A DNA stretch of 64,000 bases. Source: Bacillota bacterium (GTDB lineage Bacteria; Bacillota; Clostridia; Acetivibrionales; Acetivibrionaceae). The notes beneath the pieces are model-generated. The model was not told the origin of the DNA and did not search any database. It saw nothing but the letters and a program-made list of their open reading frames with translations. Below are positions 1 to 6,750 of this stretch, piece after piece; the first letter of the stretch is position 1, and the number at the start of each line of letters is the position of its first letter. The position numbers and the translations under genes were made by a program. The stretch lies in NCBI GenBank assembly GCA_023421115.1, contig JAEZUI010000264.1, positions 1 to 64,000 on the forward strand, given 5' to 3'.

Positions 1-145
1 GTCTGAATAATGCCACACAAAACCGCTCTCACATGTAGTTTCATTTAATATTTATGCCGAAATGGCATATTTAAAAAAATCTTATTTTAAGATTTGATAA
101 AGAAACATATTCATGAATTTACCGTGATAAGAAGTTTTTACCATA

Positions 146-174
146 TTGACAAAAGAAAATGCCAATGATATAAT
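146..174 (+). promoter_or_regulatory. SigA-type promoter of the trp operon
   Basis: A perfect -35 TTGACA lies at 146-151 and a perfect -10 TATAAT at 169-174, separated by 17 nt. A TG dinucleotide at 166-167 makes an extended -10. Transcription would start near 181, just upstream of the T-box leader. Confidence 0.85.
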
Positions 175-200
175 TTAAATAATATTTAAAACCTGTGATC

Positions 201-450
201 AAGAGAAGTAAGAATAATTACTTGTAAAAGAGAGCTGCTAGACGCTGAAAATGCAGTTACAAAGGTTATTCTGAATGGACTTGTGAGGGAAGCCCCAAAT
301 TGAGAAATAGTAGGCGCTTACGGGAACCCTGTCCGTTATCAGTGGGGGTATATGTTAGTATACAGTTGAGAGGACGATTTATCGTCAAATTGGGTGGTAC
401 CGCAGAAGTTTAGGCTTTTGTCCCTTATGTAGGGATAGAGGCTTTTTTTG
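201..450 (+). promoter_or_regulatory. T-box riboswitch leader, tryptophan specifier
   Basis: The leader carries the hallmark T-box sequence GGGTGGTACCGC (392-403), followed directly by a terminator hairpin with a T-run (414-449). In the Stem I region the specifier position appears to be TGG (276-278, in the context GAATGGAC), the tryptophan codon, which agrees with the trp genes downstream. In this class, uncharged tRNA pairs with the specifier and with the T-box bulge, stabilising an antiterminator so that the operon is transcribed when tryptophan is short. The T-box and terminator are seen directly; the specifier is assigned from position and context without a computed fold. Confidence 0.93.
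414..449 (+). terminator. T-box intrinsic terminator
   Basis: A 12-bp stem with several G-U pairs (arms 414-425 and 431-442) is followed by seven T residues at 443-449. It competes with the antiterminator formed by the T-box sequence at 392-403. Confidence 0.85.
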
Positions 451-622
451 ATGTCAAAAAACATACCATAGACCACAAAAGCATTTATACAGGGAATTCT
501 GAGTTCAATGAATAAGTGTCATTATAAATGTGAAAATCAGGATTTGGAATGTGAAGTGACTTTTATGAAACATAACATATAGTTAATTTAATAGTTTTAT
601 TATGAAAGATGGGGGGACGAAT

Positions 623-1807
623 ATGTCTAGAGGAAGATTTGGAAAACATGGTGGTCAGTATATTCCTGAAACATTAATGAATGCGGTAGGGGAGCTTGAA
701 AAGGCTTATAATCATTTTAGAAATGACCCGGAATTTATAAAGGAATTAAATGACCTGCTCAATAACTATGCAGGGCGTCCGTCACTGCTGTATTATGCTG
801 AAAAAATGACTAAAGATTTAGGTGGTGCTAAGATTTATCTTAAAAGAGAGGATCTGAATCATACAGGCTCACATAAAATCAATAATGTATTAGGTCAGGT
901 GCTTTTAGCAAAGAAAATGGGTAAGACCCGTATAATTGCAGAAACAGGTGCCGGACAGCACGGTGTTGCTACAGCTACTGCAGCAGCACTGATGGGACTT
1001 GAATGTGAGATATTTATGGGCAAGGAAGACACAGAACGTCAGGCACTAAATGTTTATCGTATGGAACTTTTAGGTGCTAAGGTTCACTCAGTAACGAGTG
1101 GAACTCAAACATTGAAGGATGCGGTAAATGAGACAATGCGGGAATGGACACAACGAATCAGTGACACCCATTATGTGCTGGGATCTGTAATGGGACCGCA
1201 CCCGTTTCCGACAATTGTGCGTGATTTTCAAAGCATAATAGGCCGTGAAGTAAAGCAGCAGATAAAGCAAAAGGAAGGCCGTCTACCCGATGCAATTTTG
1301 GCTTGTGTTGGTGGTGGCAGTAATGCAATGGGAGTGTTTTACGATTTTATTGAAGATAAAGGAGTACGTTTAATTGGATGTGAAGCAGCAGGCCACGGTG
1401 CTGATACCGATAGGACAGCAGCAACAATAGCAACCGGTAAATTGGGAATATTTCATGGAATGAAGTCTTATTTTTGCCAGGATGAGTATGGACAGATTGC
1501 CCCAGTGTATTCGATTTCAGCAGGTCTTGACTATCCGGGAATAGGTCCTGAACATGCTAATCTGCATGATTTAGGGAGGGCGGAATATGTTCCGGTTACA
1601 GATGCTGAAGCTGTAGAAGCCTTTGAATACCTGTCCCGTATTGAAGGGATTATCCCGGCAATAGAGAGCGCACATGCGGTTTCATATGCTAAAAAACTTG
1701 CGCCAACTATGAGTAAAGATGAGATTATTGTAATTTGTCTTTCCGGAAGAGGAGATAAGGATGTTGCTGCAATAGCACGTTACAGGGGGGTTAAAATTTA
1801 TGAGTAA
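623..1807 (+). CDS. trpB: Tryptophan synthase beta subunit (operon copy)
   Basis: This PLP enzyme condenses indole with L-serine to give L-tryptophan, in a TrpA2B2 complex. The protein has 394 residues, the usual TrpB1 length. The PLP-lysine motif (LNHTGSHKINN), the ETGAGQHG substrate loop, the phosphate-binding GGGSNA loop and the C-terminal LSGRGDKD motif are all intact. I chose ATG 623 because a G-rich Shine-Dalgarno run (611-617) sits 6 nt upstream; an in-frame ATG at 602 lacks one. It is the first gene behind the Trp T-box and overlaps trpA by 8 nt, as expected for coupled subunits. A second trpB lies at 44992-46176 on the minus strand. Confidence 0.96.
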   Translation: MSRGRFGKHGGQYIPETLMNAVGELEKAYNHFRNDPEFIKELNDLLNNYAGRPSLLYYAEKMTKDLGGAKIYLKREDLNHTGSHKINNVLGQVLLAKKMGKTRIIAETGAGQHGVATATAAALMGLECEIFMGKEDTERQALNVYRMELLGAKVHSVTSGTQTLKDAVNETMREWTQRISDTHYVLGSVMGPHPFPTIVRDFQSIIGREVKQQIKQKEGRLPDAILACVGGGSNAMGVFYDFIEDKGVRLIGCEAAGHGADTDRTAATIATGKLGIFHGMKSYFCQDEYGQIAPVYSISAGLDYPGIGPEHANLHDLGRAEYVPVTDAEAVEAFEYLSRIEGIIPAIESAHAVSYAKKLAPTMSKDEIIVICLSGRGDKDVAAIARYRGVKIYE

Positions 1808-2576
1808 ATTAGAAAAGGTTTTTTATAACAAAAAGGCGTTTATTCCATTTATTACTGCAGGAGATCCTTCTTTGGAGATAACCGAGGAGTTGGTGCTCAA
1901 GATGGCAGAGGCCGGTGCGGATTTAATCGAGTTGGGTATACCTTTTTCAGACCCTATAGCAGAAGGACCGGTTATACAGGAGGCGGATTACAGGGCATTA
2001 TCGGCAGGAACAACTACCGACAAAATATTTGATATGGTAAAAAATATACGTAAGTCGTGTGATGTGCCCATAGCTTTTATGACCTATGCAAATCCGATTT
2101 TTACTTACGGCACCGATAAGTTTATGAAGAATTGTCAGGAAGCCTCAGTGGGTGCGGTAATCGTTCCGGATATTCCCTATGAGGAAAAAGAAGAGCTTAT
2201 GCCCTTCTGCTCAAAATATAATGTGACTTTCATATCCATGATAGCACCAACTTCTAATGAACGTATACGTATGATAGCTGCTGAGGCGGAAGGATTTATA
2301 TATTGTGTATCGTCAATGGGTGTGACAGGAGTTAGAAACGAATTTGGAAGTAATATAGGGGAAATGATAAAGCTCGCAAAGGAAGTAAAAAACATTCCCT
2401 GCGCAATTGGTTTTGGAATATCTTCACCTGAGCAGGCAGCTGCGATGAGCGAAATCTCCGATGGTGTAATTGTAGGAAGTGCAATTGTAAAAATCATTGC
2501 ACAGTATGGTTTTGAATGTGTGCCTCATGTTGAGGATTATGTGAAAAGTATGGTAAAAGCAATAAATAAATTGTAA
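1800..2576 (+). CDS. trpA: Tryptophan synthase alpha subunit
   Basis: TrpA cleaves indole-3-glycerol phosphate to indole and glyceraldehyde 3-phosphate; indole is channelled to TrpB. The 258-residue protein has the family's beta/alpha-barrel signature: FITAGDPS near the N-terminus and ELGIPFSDP with the catalytic glutamate (E49 in E. coli numbering). The second catalytic acid, Asp60 in E. coli (ADGP), is glutamate here (IAEGPVIQ). From memory this AEGP variant occurs in other clostridial TrpA proteins, so it probably marks a sub-family and not inactivation. The ATG overlaps the trpB stop by 8 nt. Confidence 0.95.
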   Translation: MSKLEKVFYNKKAFIPFITAGDPSLEITEELVLKMAEAGADLIELGIPFSDPIAEGPVIQEADYRALSAGTTTDKIFDMVKNIRKSCDVPIAFMTYANPIFTYGTDKFMKNCQEASVGAVIVPDIPYEEKEELMPFCSKYNVTFISMIAPTSNERIRMIAAEAEGFIYCVSSMGVTGVRNEFGSNIGEMIKLAKEVKNIPCAIGFGISSPEQAAAMSEISDGVIVGSAIVKIIAQYGFECVPHVEDYVKSMVKAINKL

Positions 2577-2637
2577 AACTATTACGAAAGAAGTTGAGAT
2601 TAAGTTTTACAGATTAATAGATGAGGAGAGATGAGAA

Positions 2638-3669
2638 ATGGTTAAAAATGTATTGAAGAAATTGACCGAGAGAGAGGACTTAACATCTGATGAAGCATAT
2701 AGTTTGATTGTTGCAATTAAGAATGATGAGCTTAGTGATGTACAGATAGCAGGATTTCAAGTGGCACTCTTAATGAAGGGACCAACACTAACTGAAATTA
2801 CAGCTATAGCTAAGGCTATGCGTGACAATTGTATTCATATATCTCCTAAAGTAAATGATGAACTTATGGATACATGTGGTACGGGTGGCGGCTTAAGTAC
2901 TTTTAACATTTCCACTTCGGTAGCTTTTGTAGCTGCAGCCGCAGGTATTCCGGTAGCTAAACACGGAAGCCGTTCAATATCAAGTCTTTCTGGAAGTGCT
3001 GACGTTCTAGAAGCACTAGGGATTGAAATAAATCAAAGCCCAAAAGGGGTGGAAAAACTCATTGAAGATGTAGGTATTGCTTTTCTTTATGCGCCTCTGT
3101 TTCATCCGGTGATGGGCAAGGTTTTACCTCCGGAAAAAGACTTGGGAATCAAGACCATTTTTTATACCATTATAGGACCGTTAATTAATCCTTCTAAAGC
3201 AAGCAGACATGTTATGGGAATTTATAAACCGGAGCTCTTAGATACTGTTGCTCAAGTTGCATCGGATGTGGGATACACTAGAGGACTGTTTGTACATGGG
3301 TTAGATGGACTAGATGAGATTTCACTTATGGGAAAAACCAGAATAAACGAACTAAATAACGGAAACATTACTACTTACGAGATTGCTCCGGAGGACTTTG
3401 GATTAACACGTTGCACACTTAAGGAAATTGCTACAGGAACGCCGGAGGAAAATGCTATAATGATTAAGAATGTTTTTTCGGGAAAAGATAAGGGACCACG
3501 CCGTAATGCAGTTGTTTTAAACGCGGCCGGTGCGTTAATGATAGGTAATAAAGTAAACTCATTTAAAGAAGGAATCCAGCTTGCAAACGAAATTATTGAC
3601 AGCGGAGCGGCAAACAATAAACTCAATCGGCTGAAAAATGCTTCACATGATTACAGAATGGTGGAATGA
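2638..3669 (+). CDS. trpD: Anthranilate phosphoribosyltransferase
   Basis: TrpD transfers the phosphoribosyl group of PRPP to anthranilate. The 343-residue protein shows the PRPP-binding glycine loop (CGTGGGLSTFNIST), the KHGSRSISSLSGSADVLEALG-type segment beginning near residue 111, and the metal-binding LDGLDEISL motif. The glycine loop differs from the common GTGGDG form and the usual GNRS is GSRS, in keeping with a divergent operon lineage. A GAGGAGAGATGAG Shine-Dalgarno region lies just before ATG 2638; the gap from trpA is 61 nt. No trpG glutaminase is fused or adjacent. Its stop overlaps the trpC start by 4 nt (ATGA). Confidence 0.94.
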   Translation: MVKNVLKKLTEREDLTSDEAYSLIVAIKNDELSDVQIAGFQVALLMKGPTLTEITAIAKAMRDNCIHISPKVNDELMDTCGTGGGLSTFNISTSVAFVAAAAGIPVAKHGSRSISSLSGSADVLEALGIEINQSPKGVEKLIEDVGIAFLYAPLFHPVMGKVLPPEKDLGIKTIFYTIIGPLINPSKASRHVMGIYKPELLDTVAQVASDVGYTRGLFVHGLDGLDEISLMGKTRINELNNGNITTYEIAPEDFGLTRCTLKEIATGTPEENAIMIKNVFSGKDKGPRRNAVVLNAAGALMIGNKVNSFKEGIQLANEIIDSGAANNKLNRLKNASHDYRMVE

Positions 3670-4394
3670 AAATGAACGAACAAAAAAAACATGCTGCAAC
3701 AAAATGTTCTGTAGCACTATGGAATAAAAGAAGTACAGGAAAAATACCTGTGATAACCGACATTAAAATCAAGTCACCGGGTGAAGGGGACTTGATTTTA
3801 GGGCGTGACCCGGTATTGTTGGCTAGAAGCCTAGAAGAGGCCGGAGTGCCTATGATTTCTGTGGTGACAGAAACTGAAAACTATGGTGGTTCATCGCAAT
3901 TATTATATAAAATTGCAAAGGCTGTTTCTGTGCCGATTTTACGCAAAGATTTTATTTCCAGACGTGAACAATTGATGGAAACTGTTGAAATTGGAGCTTC
4001 TGGGGTGTTGTTAATAGCCTCCATGCTGGAAAAGAACCAGTTATTTAAACTTGTAGAGGATTCATTGTCTTTAGGATTGGAACCATTGGTGGAAACCCAT
4101 AATGAGACTGAGATAATCTCTGTTAGTGAATTAAACCTGACTTTCTTAGGAATCAATAACAGAAACATAATTGAACTGGAAACGGACGATGGAAATGTTA
4201 ATACAACTGAAAAGCTGGCAGCATTAGCCTCTAAGGGTGCTTTGTTGGTTAGTGAAAGTTCAATTTCCACTAAAGCTGATGTGTCTCGTGCCATAGCAGC
4301 AGGTGCTCATGCGGTATTGGTGGGAACTGCAATTCTTAAGTCGAAGGACCCGGTACAAACATATAAAAACTTTAGTGAGCCGTTGGGGGAATAA
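3666..4394 (+). CDS. trpC: Indole-3-glycerol phosphate synthase (divergent)
   Basis: TrpC closes the indole ring of carboxyphenylaminodeoxyribulose phosphate. At 242 residues it is slightly short: the first catalytic strand begins near residue 28, against about 47-50 in well-studied enzymes, so part of the N-terminal helix is missing. The catalytic lysine (RKDF), the second glutamate (PLVETHNE), the asparagine (GINNRN) and the ES pair (VSESS) are present. The usual AEIKRASPS strand is TDIKIKSPGEGDL, with Asp replacing the conserved first Glu. This looks like a clade-specific variant. ATG 3672 is an alternative start with a better-spaced ribosome site. Confidence 0.88.
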   Translation: MKMNEQKKHAATKCSVALWNKRSTGKIPVITDIKIKSPGEGDLILGRDPVLLARSLEEAGVPMISVVTETENYGGSSQLLYKIAKAVSVPILRKDFISRREQLMETVEIGASGVLLIASMLEKNQLFKLVEDSLSLGLEPLVETHNETEIISVSELNLTFLGINNRNIIELETDDGNVNTTEKLAALASKGALLVSESSISTKADVSRAIAAGAHAVLVGTAILKSKDPVQTYKNFSEPLGE

Positions 4395-4397
4395 GTT

Positions 4398-5075
4398 ATG
4401 ACACGAGTGAAGATGTGCGGACTAATGAACTCAAGAGATGTAGCTTTATGTGTACAGGCTGGAGTACATATGCTAGGCTTTGTTGTTGAATATCCTGTAA
4501 AAGTACCATGGAATCTTTCGACGTGTAAAGCCGGAGAACTTATTGAGTGTGTGCCTCCATTTGTGAGCACGTGTGTAGTTACAGGTGGCAATGTTGAAAA
4601 AGTTCTCGATATTGTGCGCAACACTAAACCTGATGTTGTACAGCTTCATTACAAGGAAACTGTTGATGAAGTAAATGAAATATCCAAAAAGTTAAAACCA
4701 TACGGTGTTAAGGTGATTAAGGCTTTGCGTATGGGTGGTGAAGGTAATTGTGATTTTGAGATTACCAATCCTGTTATGGCAGTGAAGGAACTTGCGAAAA
4801 CCGGTATATCGGCTATTCTGGCTGATTCATATACAGAAACTATGCCTGGTGGGACAGGAGTAAAAGTAGATTTGTCAGTGTTTAAAAAGTTGAAGCAGGA
4901 GAGTACGTTACCTGTCATATTGGCGGGGGGACTTACAGCAGATAACATACAGAGCATAATACAAAATGCAAATCCTTTTGCTGTTGATGTGTTGACTGGG
5001 GTTGAAGAGAGAGCTGATTGCAAAGATCCTGATAAAGTCAGACGATTTATGGAAAGAGTTCTATTTGCGAAATAA
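4398..5075 (+). CDS. trpF: Phosphoribosylanthranilate isomerase (divergent)
   Basis: TrpF isomerises phosphoribosylanthranilate by an Amadori rearrangement. The 225-residue barrel has the catalytic cysteine in VKMCGL near the N-terminus, the catalytic aspartate in ILADSYTETMPGGTG, the phosphate loop LAGGLTADNI and the terminal segment PFAVDVLTGVEE. The early region (GFVVEYPVKVPWNLS) departs from the usual GFIFYPKSPR pattern. It follows trpC by 3 nt and is the last trp gene; I see no strong terminator directly after it. Confidence 0.9.
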   Translation: MTRVKMCGLMNSRDVALCVQAGVHMLGFVVEYPVKVPWNLSTCKAGELIECVPPFVSTCVVTGGNVEKVLDIVRNTKPDVVQLHYKETVDEVNEISKKLKPYGVKVIKALRMGGEGNCDFEITNPVMAVKELAKTGISAILADSYTETMPGGTGVKVDLSVFKKLKQESTLPVILAGGLTADNIQSIIQNANPFAVDVLTGVEERADCKDPDKVRRFMERVLFAK

Positions 5076-5162
5076 TTGGATTTGAAATATGGAAATATTA
5101 AGTTAATTTAAGAAAAACCGATTAAAGTTCGGATAAAGGAAACTATAGTTTATAGGGCGTTC

Positions 5163-5192
5163 TTGACAAGTGAGAATGATATATTATATATT
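5163..5192 (+). promoter_or_regulatory. SigA-type promoter, small ORF and corC-like gene
   Basis: TTGACA at 5163-5168 and TATATT at 5187-5192 are separated by 18 nt. Five bases further on, a TGATATAAT sequence (5194-5202) could act as an extended -10. Confidence 0.6.
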
Positions 5193-5233
5193 ATGATATA
5201 ATAAAATTAAGTTGTTATGGGGGTGATAGTGGA

Positions 5234-5332
5234 ATGGACGATATTCCGGAAGATATACAAAGTAGTAGGGCACTATGTAGAGCATTAAAAGTAAAAAATC
5301 GGTTAAAAACTTATTTTTACAGAAGGCCTTGA
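5234..5332 (+). CDS. Possible 32-residue peptide, unknown
   Basis: An ATG at 5234 is preceded by a GGGGGTGA ribosome-binding-like run and opens a 32-codon frame ending in TGA at 5330-5332, about 40 nt after a good promoter. The predicted peptide starts MDDIPEDIQSS and ends in a basic, aromatic stretch (KTYFYRRP). I do not recognise it. It could be a leader peptide for the membrane protein gene downstream, or chance. Confidence 0.35.
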   Translation: MDDIPEDIQSSRALCRALKVKNRLKTYFYRRP

Positions 5333-5400
5333 ATCCTGGAATATAGGTGAATTGTGCCTTTTTTTGTATGTTAAACTTATTACATGGAGGATGAAAAATT

Positions 5401-6699
5401 TTGTTTACCGAGATATTGGTTTTAGTTTTACTCATAGTGCTCAATGCGTTTTTTGCAGCTTCTGAGATTGCGTTAATTTCAATGAACGATACAAAGCTTA
5501 GATTGATGGCTGAGGAAGGTAATAAAAAGGCTGTTTTACTTAAAAAGCTAGTTGATGAGCCTAGCAAGTTTCTTGCTACAATTCAAATAGGAATAACTCT
5601 TGCAGGTTTTTTCGCCAGTGCGTTTGCGGCAGGTAATTTTTCAGGAAAATTGGTTGAAGCAATAAAACTTACTGGAGTTTCTATTCCAGATAAAGTACTT
5701 GAAAGTATTTCTATGGTATTGATTACAGTAGTATTATCGTATTTTTCCCTTGTTTTTGGTGAATTGGCACCTAAAAGGTTGGCGATGAAAAAAGCTGAAC
5801 CTATTGCTATGCTTGTTGCATCGCCGTTAAGCTTTTTGTCGGTTGTAACATCGCCCTTTGTTAAATTTCTTACCTTCTCGACAAATACTATAGTTAGATT
5901 ATTTGGCGTTGATCCAACAAAAGAAGAAGATAATGTTACCGAAGAAGAAATCAGAATGATGGTGGATGTTGGAGAAGAAAGAGGAACCATTGACGAAGCA
6001 GAAAAACAAATGATTAATAATATCTTTGAGTTTAATAATAAAATTGTTTCGGAGATAATGACTCATAGAACAGAAATTGCAGCTCTGCCGGTCAGTGCAA
6101 ATCTTGAAGAGGTAACAGAATTTATAAATACTGAAAAGTATTCGAGGGTGCCTGTTTATGAGGATACCATTGATAACATAATTGGAGTAATGCATTCAAA
6201 GTACCTGATTAAGTATATAGCTGAAGGTACTGGCAGTGATAAATTTAATTTAAGGAATATTATAAGAAAACCCTACTATGTTCCTTCATCAAAAAGAACA
6301 GACGAGCTTTTTAGGGAGCTTCAGAGGAAGAGTACTCATATGGCAATTATCATTGATGAGTACGGAGGAACAGCGGGAATTGTTACTTTAGAAGACTTGA
6401 TTGAAGAAATAGTTGGAAATATATTTGATGAAGATGATGAGATTGAAAAAGATATCGACAAATTGGATGAAAATACATTTATTATAAATGGTACTACTAG
6501 TTTAGACGCTGTCAGGGATTATTTTGAAGTGGAACTTCCAATAGAGGATTATGATACTTTGAGTGGTTTTGTAATAGGTCAGTTAGGAAGAATTCCTGAT
6601 GATGGAGACAGTCCAAGTATTGAATTTAACGGTCTTGTTTTTAAGGCTGACAAAGTAGATGAAAAGAGGGTGACCAAAGTTAAAGTCTGTAAGGCTTAA
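5401..6699 (+). CDS. CorC/HlyC-family (CNNM-CBS) membrane protein
   Basis: A 432-residue integral membrane protein of the UPF0053 family, whose members are linked to Mg2+/Co2+ efflux or homeostasis. Order: N-terminal CNNM (DUF21) domain with hydrophobic segments in residues 1-150, opening with the typical LVLLIVLNAFFAASEIAL; two CBS domains at about 205-330 (including the conserved TLEDLIEEIVGNIFDE exit); and a C-terminal CorC_HlyC domain to 432, which contains LSGFVIGQLGRIP. TTG 5401 is the likely start, with GGAGG (5386-5390) 10 nt upstream; the nearby ATG at 5391 is out of frame. The next gene begins 51 nt later, so co-transcription is plausible. Transport substrate is not determined. Confidence 0.9.
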   Translation: MFTEILVLVLLIVLNAFFAASEIALISMNDTKLRLMAEEGNKKAVLLKKLVDEPSKFLATIQIGITLAGFFASAFAAGNFSGKLVEAIKLTGVSIPDKVLESISMVLITVVLSYFSLVFGELAPKRLAMKKAEPIAMLVASPLSFLSVVTSPFVKFLTFSTNTIVRLFGVDPTKEEDNVTEEEIRMMVDVGEERGTIDEAEKQMINNIFEFNNKIVSEIMTHRTEIAALPVSANLEEVTEFINTEKYSRVPVYEDTIDNIIGVMHSKYLIKYIAEGTGSDKFNLRNIIRKPYYVPSSKRTDELFRELQRKSTHMAIIIDEYGGTAGIVTLEDLIEEIVGNIFDEDDEIEKDIDKLDENTFIINGTTSLDAVRDYFEVELPIEDYDTLSGFVIGQLGRIPDDGDSPSIEFNGLVFKADKVDEKRVTKVKVCKA

Positions 6700-6750
6700 T
6701 CAATGGGGAAGTTAACCTTAAGTTCTATAAATTATAGAGGTGTAATATCA

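Larger units (their letters stand above)
5076..5400 (+). other. Intergenic region trpF to corC-like gene
   Basis: The region holds a SigA-like promoter (5163-5192) and a possible 32-codon reading frame (5234-5332), both listed separately. Before them (5076-5160) there is only a weak hairpin (CCGA/TCGG near 5118-5135) that is not a convincing terminator for trpF. Confidence 0.6.

Noticed and set aside
3881..4294. Minus-strand reading frame opposite trpC
   Set aside because: It has no ribosome site, and its composition mirrors trpC codons; it is a shadow, like many other antisense frames in the window.
5322..5376. Terminator made by AAGGC and GCCTT with a T-run before the corC-like gene
   Set aside because: The stem is 5 bp with a loop of more than 30 nt and no inner pairing, too weak to call; a leader attenuator remains conceivable.
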